From contig VSDK01027962.1 in NCBI GenBank assembly GCA_009767595.1, positions 321,024 to 385,023 on the forward strand: a stretch of DNA of 64,000 nt. The letters are read 5' to 3'. The first letter of the stretch is position 1, and each line of letters opens with the position of its first letter. This stretch comes from Symbiodinium kawagutii. Lineage: Eukaryota > Sar > Dinophyceae > Suessiales > Symbiodiniaceae. Both the position numbers and the translations under genes were made by a program. The notes under the pieces are model-generated. The model searched no databases. It saw only the letters and a program-made list of their open reading frames with translations, and was not told the DNA's origin. Positions 11,496 to 21,708 of this stretch are shown in pieces.

Positions 11496-12390
11496 ATTCA
11501 CTCAACTGATCAATGATTTCATGGAATCAATCAATTACTTTTCACAATCAGCCATTACTAGCAGGATAGCAATGATGCTTGGTGGATTGGTGGATTGGTG
11601 GATTGGTCGGCTGGCTTCCTCAAGCCTGACCAGCAACTTTGCAGATAATGATTTCAAGGGCAGTTTCTTCTTGGCATATGTCGGCATAACTTCGCTCAGT
11701 AGATAGCTGGCCGCCCAAGGGAAACATCGCAATGCTGGCTTGTACGTGCATTTGCTAAGCACAGAAAGACCTTGAAGTAATGCTTCACCGTGCACTTTGT
11801 CATAAGGGCAGAGCTTTTGGAGGCATAATGGCTGTGATCTTAAGCTGTTGCTTCTGAGATCTACCTACCTACCTCGGCTATTCAAAATGCTAATTGTGTA
11901 GCCTGGCAATGCTTTGCCTCCAGTGCCCCTTATATGTCCCCATGACTGGTGCAGCTGGTGTATTCTTAAAACGTAAGCCGTCCATACGGAGATGTACATG
12001 GTGCACCCCCCCAACAGCTCGTTGGGGGTCCCGTAGCTGATAGGATCACATCAGGATGGTTTGTTCATGACTGGATTGGTCACGGTCAGTTAGGCATACT
12101 TCAAGATGTGGTACATATGGTTGGCAATCAATGACAACACGTCTATTGGATCCGGGGTGAACTAATTAATTGTCACCATTCATTGATTTGGATCAGCATA
12201 GCCGAATAGTCACGTCATCACCCTCCGGCAATCCAATTTTTAGAGGTAAAACCACCAGAAATATATATATATATTATTATATATGGTGGATTTTCTACTT
12301 CCAGGTTAATTTGCCGGAGTGAAATATTCTTTCAATTTTGCAGTTCTTACCCAAGGCCACGACCTAGCGTTCCAACACCTTCCATGACAG

Positions 12391-12477
12391 GAGCTGCTGT
12401 CCGAGGAGCTTCGAAAAAAGCTCGAGGACCGTCTGCCGGTGAAACATACGGAGATTGTACATGACCACATACGCAAG
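12391..12477 (+). CDS. exon, helical segment of an unknown protein
   Basis: Between CATGACAG and GTTGCA lie 29 codons in phase 0 at both ends: ELLSEELRKKLEDRLPVKHT then EIVHDHIRK. The charged heptad-like pattern predicts an alpha helix. The family is unknown. Confidence 0.55.
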
Positions 12478-12797
12478 GTTGCAGATGTTCATAGATGTCA
12501 AAAAGTCTATTAAGGGAATTTCATAAGTTTTACTCAACATGTGTCGATTGGGGTTTACTAGTTCAACTATGGTTTGCTGGGTCCATCTGGGTCCATTTTC
12601 AGCGTGACAAGTGAGAGCTGAGAGTGGAACGGTTCCTGTCATTGATGGAGCACTCCGGGACGGACCGCCATGCCTTGACTACAGCTGGACAATTAGGTAT
12701 GCACTTACCTACATGCAGATGTATGGGCATATCATGCACAATTCAGTATATATGTGGAAGGTGTATGTTTATGTATGTGAACATTCCGCACGCGCAC

Positions 12798-12845
12798 ACA
12801 CACACACACACACGCGCACACACGCACACATAGACACACGCACAT
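12798..12845. repeat. (CA)n dinucleotide repeat
   Basis: An impure CACACA/CGCACA run. Confidence 0.9.
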
Positions 12846-13046
12846 CTAATGCATGCAGGCCAAACCTTTTCACGACTCAAGCTTGACCTGCTAGTTCTTG
12901 TGCACTGTCAGGCATTGAAACCTAGTCAGTGCGTCCATCATGTCACTCGGCCGAGCGTTCCATTTTTCCATCTCGCTAGGAGGAGAGGCGTGCAAAAACC
13001 ATGCTACCAGTCAACGTGACAGATCGAGACTTCAAGGGAGGTGCAG

Positions 13047-13164
13047 CAATCTGAGCCGCACTTGGACGATGACCGAGAAATTATATGTAATTATGAGAAA
13101 CTTCCAACCTCATGGGTCGTCGCAAGTTTGCAACCTCTTGTGTCTTTCAAGGGCATGCATATGG
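13047..13164 (+). CDS. possible exon, acidic start, unknown protein
   Basis: Begins after GTGCAG and ends before GTATAG. It encodes QSEPHLDDDREIICNYEKLP then TSWVVASLQPLVSFKG. No domain is recognised and both boundaries are uncertain. Confidence 0.35.
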
Positions 13165-13641
13165 GTATAGCCGTGCACTGCCATGATTCGGTTTCCAGTT
13201 TCCAATGTGCTAGGCCTGCAAAGATACGGGACAAACCAATGAATGGTGTGTTTTGGCTAGTGCTCCTGGAAGAAGCCATAGGTTCATGCATCGTACCAGC
13301 AGAATGCCTGATTGGTTGAGATTCAAAAGAATCAAAGTATGTTTGTGGCATTTTTGAAGCACCTATTGGCACCTTCTTGTTCCACCATCTTATTTGTTCC
13401 GATTGGAGTGTTCAAGCTTGACGCAATACTCTAGGTGCAGTTCTCTTGCATAGAATTCCCTGCAGCATCATCCTCACCAATCTTGATCTATCCCACGCTT
13501 AGCCAATCTTGACTATCAGCATCTATCATTGACGTTTAAGATTTTTTCTGCGAGCCTTTCTGATTGCAAAATGTCAGCACATTGGCCCTTCCATATTGTT
13601 GCATCTGGACCCTTCCACTGGAAAGGGTCAACCACCTGCAG

Positions 13642-13725
13642 GCTCATTGTCCGCCAGCACTGGGGGAGTGCCAACCGCAACGCTTTTGCCTACGGTTTCT
13701 TCACCCATCATGAGGCAGCTCCGGG
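13642..13725 (+). CDS. exon, unknown protein
   Basis: Follows ACCTGCAG and precedes GTCAGG. It encodes LIVRQHWGSANRNAFAYGFF then THHEAAP. Codon third positions are GC-rich compared with the flanks. No domain recognised. Confidence 0.45.
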
Positions 13726-14516
13726 GTCAGGGGTTGTGCTGGGCTAGGCTTGGGACATAATGGGAGGGTTGGTTCATGTTGGTTGGATTTGGTTGGTGGA
13801 CGTGAGCTCGGAGATGATGGGAGATGTAACAATCAATAGTAAAGACGAGTTCTGCTACCTACCACTGATTGGTTTTGCAGAATATGATCGACACGGTGAT
13901 GCGTCTATAGACATTTACATTCACCATGCTGAATGTAACATTGTGAGGGTAGCCCAACATGAAGCATCACATGAGAATTCACCATCACCAAAGTCACCAT
14001 CATCACTCACCATGAGTGCCATCACCCGGAACCATCGTGGACAACCGTTCCTACTCCACAACCCCACGTGGCTTCCTGGTGCCAGGCCGATGACCCACAC
14101 CCTCCCAACCTGGTCAGCGGCTCCGATTCAAGGCCGACCGCAGCACTGCATGGCTGCAGCGCTAGCGCTGTTGCTGGTGCATTGTCACGCGCAATGACAC
14201 CATGATCAAGCCATGGTGGATCAATGATATGGTGAATCAATGATGATTTATGGGATTTATTCATTCTTAAGTTTAGGATTATTGCCCTTGACAATGATTG
14301 CACCTGATTAGCCAGAGACTATCCATGAAGTATCAAAGATCAATTCGCCACTATTAGTCGGGAAGTATCATCAGCCGTCACCCAGCTCATCAACCATATT
14401 TATTGGCATGGCCACGCATTTGAGGCATCATTAGCTGCCACACCCCAGAGCTCGTGTTTGCACATATGATTGAATGATTTATCCCGGCGGAATACCCAGT
14501 GAGGGTCAAGTCCCGT

Positions 14517-14538
14517 TTTTTTTTTTTTTTTTTTTTTG
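14517..14538. repeat. poly(T) run
   Basis: A run of about 20 T. Confidence 0.9.
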
Positions 14539-14604
14539 GTTTATTTGATCTGACAGGACACTGTCAAATGGAGAAGAGCTGTTGCACAAAACTGTGTCAA
14601 TCAG

Positions 14605-14757
14605 TGTTTGTATTCGCCTCAGTGGTTAGAGAAGCGATCCCAAAAGGTGTTCAGTCTCTCCTGGTTGTCCTCCTCCTATCAAGGGTGAAGCGGTTCACTC
14701 GCCAGCGATGTCACCACAATTCTTTACATATCGGGTTTCGCGAAACCGATGACGCTG
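14605..14757 (+). CDS. exon with a short hydrophobic segment, unknown protein
   Basis: Follows CAATCAG and precedes GTCGTT. It encodes REAIPKGVQSLLVVLLLSRV then a basic stretch KRFTRQRCHHN. The hydrophobic stretch (VQSLLVVLLL) is too short to call a membrane span with confidence. Family unknown. Confidence 0.4.
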
Positions 14758-15336
14758 GTCGTTCGCTGCATATCCAGAATTGAACAACCATGAACGTGTC
14801 ATAACACGTCCTGCAATGTCTTTGCAACACTTGTGTTGCATGTGGATTGCAATATATTGCAATCATCTCTTCACCTTGCACCCTGGCACTAGCTCTTGAC
14901 CACAGAGCCTACCAGCTGGGGTAAAGGGAAGTTGCTGGCGGTGCCGCAGGCATCACCACGGGCATCATCACGAAGCCCCAGCTGGCAACGCCACATACGC
15001 CCTTGATGCTTCTTGGATGCAGCTAGTGGTGTAAGGCAGACCTACAAGCTACAGCTTGGGAGCTCAAGTAGCTCCAACTTGCAATTCTACCAGCTCTCAG
15101 GAGACATAGATGGGCACAGACCTAGCCTCAGAGTATGCTGCTCAGGATCCCCCGAAGCGTTGATGGTTTACTGATAAAAGGTGGTCATTTTTGGCTGGTA
15201 GGCTATTCCAAGGGTGTACGCCCCATGGAACCACTGCCCCGTTTTTACTGCACGATGCTCTTTGTTGCTTCCCGCGTCAACCAACCATGTTCCTAGTTAC
15301 ACTTTTGATGTTTTCTTCATTTCTTGGGCATCCAAG

Positions 15337-15425
15337 GTCCAAAAGGAAGGATATACTACGGCAGTACTGCAAACAGAACGGATCGCCCGGAAGATGCGGG
15401 GACTGTGGTTTGAAATGTTTTTCAG
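15337..15425 (+). CDS. exon, unknown protein
   Basis: Between CATCCAAG and GTTAGC. It encodes VQKEGYTTAVLQTERIARKM then RGLWFEMFF. The composition is typical of a folded helical protein. No domain recognised. Confidence 0.5.
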
Positions 15426-15908
15426 GTTAGCCATATGAGTATGTGCCAAGCCACAGAGTAACCAATGGGCCCCACCAAGAAATGATCATTTTATTAGGAA
15501 ACCGTTTGTTTTTTTGAGGTAATTACCACTATTTTGGCTATTTTGGCCCGGCCCATACCCATATAATGTTTTCGAATTGGCAGGTTAGCATATTTACATT
15601 ATTATCCAACCGATGCACAGATTCACGCGTATCCATTCACAATAGTTGCCTATCTTTGTTGTTGCTTTTGTTCTTATTCGTCGAAATATCCCCACCGTTG
15701 GGGATTCACAATTTCTTGCTAATGATCTTCCTAAATGGTAGGTGAATCCCCAATGGAACCCCCAACTGTTCGAAATATCCCTACCATTGTTCCGTATCGT
15801 TGTCGGTGATCCCTGTGATCTTCCACCATTTCCCAGTTTTCCGCATCTTTCGAATGTCCAGTCTCGACACGCCACGTTGTTACCTCGGCCATCGCCGTCT
15901 CCCTTTAG

Positions 15909-15995
15909 GCGCGTCCGAAGTCCCTCCGGCCGGTCGCCACGGAGTTCAGCTCCAGGCGAGAGTGCTGATGGATTCGTCGAATGTTCTAAGAACGG
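15909..15995 (+). CDS. exon, unknown protein; next to a foldback element
   Basis: Follows CCCTTTAG and encodes ASEVPPAGRHGVQLQARVLM then DSSNVLRT. Donor GTGTTT or GTTTCT at 15996/15998 lies at the start of a family 1 inverted repeat, as at 11380 and 47350. Confidence 0.5.
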
Positions 15996-16087
15996 GTGTT
16001 TCTCAACATAGGGGACTCCCAAAATGGACCGTGTATTCCTGAAGCTGCTTAGATGATTTGGGTGGTACCCCTATTTTGAGAAGCACC
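15995..16087. mobile_element. foldback element, family 1
   Basis: The left end GGTGTTTCTCAACATAGGGG pairs with the right end CCCCTATTTTGAGAAGCACC with two mismatches in 20. The right half contains GATGATTTGGG. Confidence 0.75.
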
Positions 16088-17536
16088 TATATATTCAGAA
16101 AGATGCTGTTCATTAAGCTGATCTTCATGGAAAACGATCCTCAGTGATGTTGAAACTGATCCTTATTGATCTTCATGGATCCTGTAGTGATGTTCGATGC
16201 TGTGAGTCTTATGGAACATGATCCTTTTAGTGATGTGAAAATGATCATTGTTTCATGTTATAGTGATGTTAAAGATCTTCATAGTGATGTTCCATGATGC
16301 TTAGGGCCTGCTTAGGGATGCTTTGTGACGGGCGGCGGGTTTCTTGAGGTCCCACCTGGGCAGAGATGTCACAGGCGAGGAACTGTGGACTTGGTGGATG
16401 TCAATGGTAGTCAGTTTAGCTGGGTTACCTACCATGAATGGGGCTAATTGGATGTAGATGGTGTAGTTAGTGGTGGTGAATGGATCCCCCTTGTAATTGA
16501 AATTTCACGGCGAGAATGGTTTCATGATTTTGATGGTAGATATATGCAAGTGGTAATGAATGGTTGTATAATGGTTCAAAATGGTTAATGATGGTGAATG
16601 CATGTCAGTGATCTAATGGATGTCAATGGTAGCAAGTTGCGCTGGGTTGGCCATGAATGTGCTCAATGGATGTGAAAACGGTAGTTTGTGAGGGTTAGTG
16701 GATGTGAATGATCTGCTAATGGATGTCAGTGGCAGTTAGTGGTGGCTGATGGTATCTACATGTAGTGGTACCAAATTGGCTTCTTGTAGTGGTTAATGGT
16801 TCAAAAATGTTCAAAATGGTTAATGATGTAGTTTATGATGTCCAATTCGAGTTCTGATAGATGTTAATGGTTAAATATGGTCAGCGGTCAGCGGTAATCA
16901 ATGCTTAGCATATTATCCATTCAAAATGGTTGGTGGTTGATATTGCATCTGGAATCGCTCGGTGTAGCCACCGGTGCAATTCGCATATGGTATAACCACA
17001 CCTGAGAACCACACTTGCAGACTTGCAGGGCATCTCCTTATGGATTGCACAGTTCGAACTGCTCAGTGTTGCAGGGGATATATACTTCCTCGTGCACCGC
17101 TGGGATAGCAAGGCATTAATTACGTAGGAACATGTTTATTTTGAAACTATGGGAAATTATTAGTGATCAATATCTGATGGGACAGGGTATGCCTATTAGT
17201 TCGTCATGTCATGGGTCAAGGTGCAGAAGGGTGCCCTTTCTGCACATGGACATTTACATGCATAGTTGCGCTGATGCTACACTACATGGTCGGATTGTTG
17301 TTAGGAAGCCATTGCATGCATATAGATATGTAAATATATTTTGTTCTAAATAAAGTGTGAATGATAAAGTGTAAAAATATAGATAAATATTCATTAATTT
17401 TTCAATATATAAGAAATATTTGGGACATATACATGGCATACTACTTTCATCGCAGAGACTTCAGCAACTAGCTATAACCAGGTAGTTTGCGACTCCGTTG
17501 GCCCCAAACCATGTCCTTGTTGTTTCACCGGTGCAG
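16088..17536. other. non-coding stretch with a diverged tandem duplication
   Basis: TGGATGTCAATGGTAG occurs near 16396 and 16618 with similar following sequence (GCTGGGTT, CATGAAT), so a unit of roughly 220 bp seems duplicated and decayed. Otherwise I see only TGG/GTT-rich and AT-rich intergenic or intronic sequence. A GC-rich island near 17537-17610 could be an exon but its frame is ambiguous. Confidence 0.4.
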
Positions 17537-19080
17537 GCGAGCGACAAGCGCAGCCGCGTGTTTCAGCCGCACCGGAGCACCCAAAGGAGAGCAGCCTCTC
17601 GAGGTTATCGTAGCGATCGCCTGGGAGCTGCCTATAGGGATCTCCCATGGCCAACCACGGTTGATAGTGGCTAAAGATAGGGGAAGGTAACTCCAACAAT
17701 TATAGGGGATACACATGGATAATAGATGATAATAGGATGTAAGAGGGGATGACAACTTCAGACTTCAACAATTATGGTTGGGATATAGCAACTATATATG
17801 GCAAACTGGGTCAATATTGACCCCAAAGAGTTTGGGGTGAACGTCCCAACAGAGCAGTGACTGGTCAGGGAACAGCTACAGGGTACCCACACCCATTTGG
17901 GTAGCTAGGTAGCCATGGGTTATAACCCGGTGATTGCAGTAGCCGGGGTTATAGGTACAAAGTGGTCATTCAAATGTGGCTGGTAGGCCTGTATCCCCAA
18001 GGCAGTTGACTAGCGCTGCAACGTGAGACGGATCTTGAAGCTTTACTTATGCAAACAATGATTTGTTGGGATGGCTTTGAGGGTGTATGATCCTATGAAT
18101 GCCCGCGGTTGATGGTGAAAACTGAAAGATCCTCAGGATCGAGAAGGGAAGGGAGAGCGAAAACTGGATGAAAGAGGGAAGAAGAAGAACATATGACTTT
18201 CCATGTGTTTCACCAAAACAAGTTATTTCTGGTGATGTATTTGTAATACGAGGGCCATCAAATAATTTTGGGCGCATTCTGTGTGGTAGGTGAACTGGCA
18301 TCTACGCGACGCTGTTTTGACTTATGCCGATTGAAAGCAATGGGCAAACGTGTCTGTGATTGGTTTTGAACTTGCTGAGGTAAGCGAATAGTTGGTCAAC
18401 CATCATAGCTGACCTCCCATCGATGCCCCATTGGTATCTTATTTTTCGTGGGTCAGTGGGGAAAGGCCTCACCCATTAAAATCCCTTTATTCTGTGACTG
18501 CGCGCCGTTGCGCAGTGTTTGAAATGGTGGGACCTCGCATGCAGGACCACTTATGCAGGTGGCTATGTCTTGGTCTCAGCGATGGCAGGGACAGGCGAAA
18601 ACCCAGTGTGGCATGAAAGGCAACACATCTTCTTGGCTGTACAAACGCTCGCGCTAGATCATTGTTGCTGGTCATAATCATTAGCTAACACCATCATCAA
18701 TCTATAGTGTTTGTTTTTGATCATGGCATTCATTTGCTTTGACCAGCGGCTATTATTGCTTTTGATCACACGCTGAACAGTTAATCATAACTAGTGGCTG
18801 ATACAGCTACTGTTCACCCACTGGTTCTCGTCAACCAGATCCCTAATCCTCATCAAAACCACTAACATCAACCATTGATCATCAGAACTACTGGTAAATC
18901 ATTGATCCATAGTGATCGTCTTTATTCTATTAGTGACCTGTATCATGAAAATCCATAGTAATCCATGATCCTTATCTATGGATTGTTGGTAATCCTAAGG
19001 ATTACTATGGAAAACAGCTTTTGGTGGGTAACCATGTTTACTAATCTTATGTTGGTTTACCATGTTATCCTAATATGGCT

Positions 19081-19174
19081 GTTTCTCAAAATAGGGGACC
19101 CCCCCAAATCATCCATTATTAACCTTATATAGTAGTTAACCAACCATTTGGGGGGGCCCCCTATTTTGAGAAAC
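19081..19174. mobile_element. foldback element, family 1, best-preserved copy
   Basis: Bases 19081-19109 and 19146-19174 are inverted repeats matching at 28 of 29 positions (GTTTCTCAAAATAGGGG, then a C run and AAAT). The loop of about 36 bp contains TCATCC on the left and CCAACC on the right, so this copy is in the opposite orientation to those at 11380, 15995, 38636 and 47348. Confidence 0.9.
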
Positions 19175-19252
19175 CCACATGTTTACTAATCCTAATATAG
19201 AGCCATATGCCATGGTAATCCTCATGGTGTGTTGGTTCACCATTGCTCCCAG

Positions 19253-19342
19253 GTGGTGGCCACGGCCCACAGCCCCGCCCCCATGGCACGTGGATCCTCT
19301 GGAGCTATGTCGCCGGCGCCGGCAGAGACTTGGAAGCACCAG
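19253..19342 (+). CDS. exon, Ala/Pro-rich, unknown protein
   Basis: Between GCTCCCAG and GTAACT lies a GC-rich block of exactly 30 codons (VVATAHSPAPMARGSSGAMS, then PAPAETWKHQ). Splice signals are among the best in the window. A second frame is also open, so the reading frame is not certain. Confidence 0.5.
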
Positions 19343-19753
19343 GTAACTCACCCAAGACTAGGCATTTTTGACAGTAAAGCATCCATTTTTGGGTGGTACC
19401 TACGGTACCCCTATTGTAAGAAACCACCACCACCATGGGTTATTTGTATGGTTACTTACTTCTACTGGTAGGTTGGCATAGTAAGTACACAGTAAGTTTG
19501 GGGTAAGTTCACCTAGAAATGTGGTACTTCCTGTTGTTATATCACAGTAAGCCTGCACATCCAGCCGTAGGGAATCACAGCTCCAAGCAGCCAGCAAGCA
19601 AACTGGCTGCGCTTTAAATATTCTGCTGATTTTCAGCGATGCTTAAGGGATGGTTTGACTGCAGCATTGTTTTTCAAAGAGTGGTTCAGCCAACCAGCCA
19701 AGCACAGCACCAAACGATGCCCTTCTGAACTGCAGCACTTCCCAGCCGCTGAG

Positions 19754-19926
19754 GAGAAGTTGTGTATGGCATCTCCCAACTTCTATGGCGGTATGGGCCT
19801 GAGCGAGAGGTCGAGGCATCTGCCATTCAGCTGCTGCCAGGGAGTTCCATTGGTCATGGCTTCGTGTTTGTAGTGCTTCCTCATGAAGAACCAAGTGATT
19901 TTATCCCATGCCCTGTGAATCTACCA
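19754..19926 (+). CDS. exon, unknown protein, donor GTGAGT
   Basis: Open after an in-frame TGA, it encodes EVVYGISQLLWRYGPEREVE and GHGFVFVVLPHEEPSDFIPC, then ends at CTACCA|GTGAGT, a consensus donor. Start is approximate. No domain recognised. Confidence 0.5.
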
Positions 19927-20859
19927 GTGAGTAGGGCTGGGGAATTGAAACATGTTGAATGAAGGGAAGAAATCAATCAGGAGCGGGGATGGAGAGCTGA
20001 AATCAATTTCTTTACCGCTGATTTTGGGCACTGGTCATGTGAAATCGATTTGCCAGCCAAGAATTCGTCGAACGACCAGAAGGGAAAATTGATGGCAATG
20101 TCCTGGTTGCTTGTGCACAGTGGTTTTTGAGGTGTTCTCATCAATTAGATTCTATCGTTTGTTTGCCTTTCTTATTCCTGTGTTGCTTTTTCATGCTTTT
20201 TCTACCTGGCATGCAGCCGTGGATTGTGTCCTTCCACAATTGCTTGTGATTGCCCCTGCGCTCATATTACAGTTTGGCTGATCCCCTAATGGTGGACTAG
20301 TAAACCACCCCCAATATTGCCATAGCTTGTGTGTCGTCATCAAATATGCGAAGTATAATATGAAACGGATCTACCCATCTACCACGTATAGCTGACAAAA
20401 TGATATATTATGGATATATGAATTGCATGTACCTATTGAAAATGGTGGTGTCTGACCGATTTTTGGTGGTGAAAAATGGTCTCCCCCGCCACCACTTTCG
20501 CCTTTGGCATGCCGAGGTCAAGAGAGCAATCGCATCAGCTTCGTTTCCACACCAAGGTGATGCGCGGGTTGTGGTGCTGAGACCGCAATGGTTGGGTGGT
20601 TGGGTGGTTGGGTTGGTTGAGTTGGTGGCAGCTGGTTGTTTTGCTGGCTGGCTGGTGCCATAATGGAGCTTGTGCAGGGACCATTGTGATGCAACATGGG
20701 GCTTGATTTGGTTTTTGCAAGGATCATGTTCGCAGTTCTCAGCGGTCCCTGCACCCAAAAAATCAAGATGCAAACGTGGATGGTCAGAACCTGAACCACG
20801 AACGACAGCAGCCGTGCTGCGGCTTGCTCTGGTTAACCCCCTCGCCGCGTCAGGGCCAG

Positions 20860-20933
20860 CCATCGACGGACCGCTGCACCTGCACCCTTGCCCATGGTGC
20901 CCTGGATGAGTCAGCTGCGTTTGTGGATGCCTT
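20860..20933 (+). CDS. exon, unknown protein, last island before the LINE
   Basis: Follows GGGCCAG and precedes GTGAGT. It encodes PSTDRCTCTLAHGALDESAA. The peptide TLAHG recurs in the first island after the LINE (31620-31728), with the underlying CACCCTTGCCCATGG shared. Confidence 0.45.
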
Positions 20934-21604
20934 GTGAGTCAGCTGGTGACGTGCTGGTGGCTCAAGGTTTTCACATCTCTGATGATAATGATTGTGACGA
21001 AAAGTGAATAGTGCTAGGACATGCTAAGAAAATTGTAATACCCCATCGATTGAGATGTGTTCATTTGCGAACCTATGGGCATCATGGTGGGTGGGCATTG
21101 GCTCATAGTGGTTGGTGGTTCTACTGGATGTGAACTGAGGGACATCCAAGCAGTTGGTTCACTGTTTCGGGCACTGCTTCACGACCCTTTCCATTGATGG
21201 TGGGATGATTAGGGCATGTCACATGCCAAAAACTGGCACGTCTACAAGACGCTGCTTTCATGCAAGGGGGCGTGCACATACTCAATGTAGGTGTGACCTG
21301 CGTGTGACCTGCATGTGATTTGCACATGCGTTTTAATTTTGGCGGCTGGAAACTCGATGCAAAGCCCAGAGAAAATCCAACATGGAATCGTCTTACCAAC
21401 TCCAACATCCTTGCGTGCAGCGTAACTTCACCGCATCAGCCATGCGGCGGGTGAAGTTGCGTGGATGTTCTCGCTGGACAACACTATAACTACTGAGAGC
21501 AAAGCCACTGATGTTTGGAGTGTCTAGTGTGAGCTTGGGGCGGACTATGACTGGGAGAGCTGGACCAATCTTGCACGGTGTTTGTCATGGTTGTTGTTCA
21601 AATT

Positions 21605-21619
21605 AGCCAGTGAGTTCAT
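21605..21619 (+). repeat. 5' target-site duplication of the LINE
   Basis: AGCCAGTGAGTTCAT here is repeated perfectly at 31578-31592. The flanks beyond differ, so the two copies bound the insertion. Confidence 0.9.
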
Positions 21620-21708
21620 AGCCTCGTGGCCCAAGATCGGTTTTCCCTGGTGCTTCCCAGAAGTAGGCAGGATTCGACAGACGACCAGGGAGGTTGTCAC
21701 GGTGCGCC
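21620..21708 (+). promoter_or_regulatory. LINE 5' UTR with possible spliced-leader relic and trans-splice acceptor
   Basis: The element starts AGCCTCGTGGCCCAAG, which resembles the 3' part of the dinoflagellate spliced leader (AGCCATTTTGGCTCAAG) with a one-base gap and a few mismatches. A pyrimidine-rich stretch ends in CCCAG at 21660, which could be a trans-splice acceptor. The ORF1 start GCCATGG has G at -3 and +4. These are readings of short signals, not proof of function. Confidence 0.4.

Noticed and set aside
13760..14197. A 145-residue plus-strand frame
   Set aside because: Composition changes along it and all three plus frames are partly open near 14020-14190; no splice pair singles out an exon.
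15594..16022. A 142-residue reverse-strand frame
   Set aside because: The same bases give a better plus-strand exon (15909-15995) and contain a foldback element; the reverse frame has no recognisable protein.
21694..21708. Starting ORF1 at the upstream TTG
   Set aside because: A nuclear eukaryotic gene should start at ATG; the first ATG at 21709 has a good context and precedes all domains.
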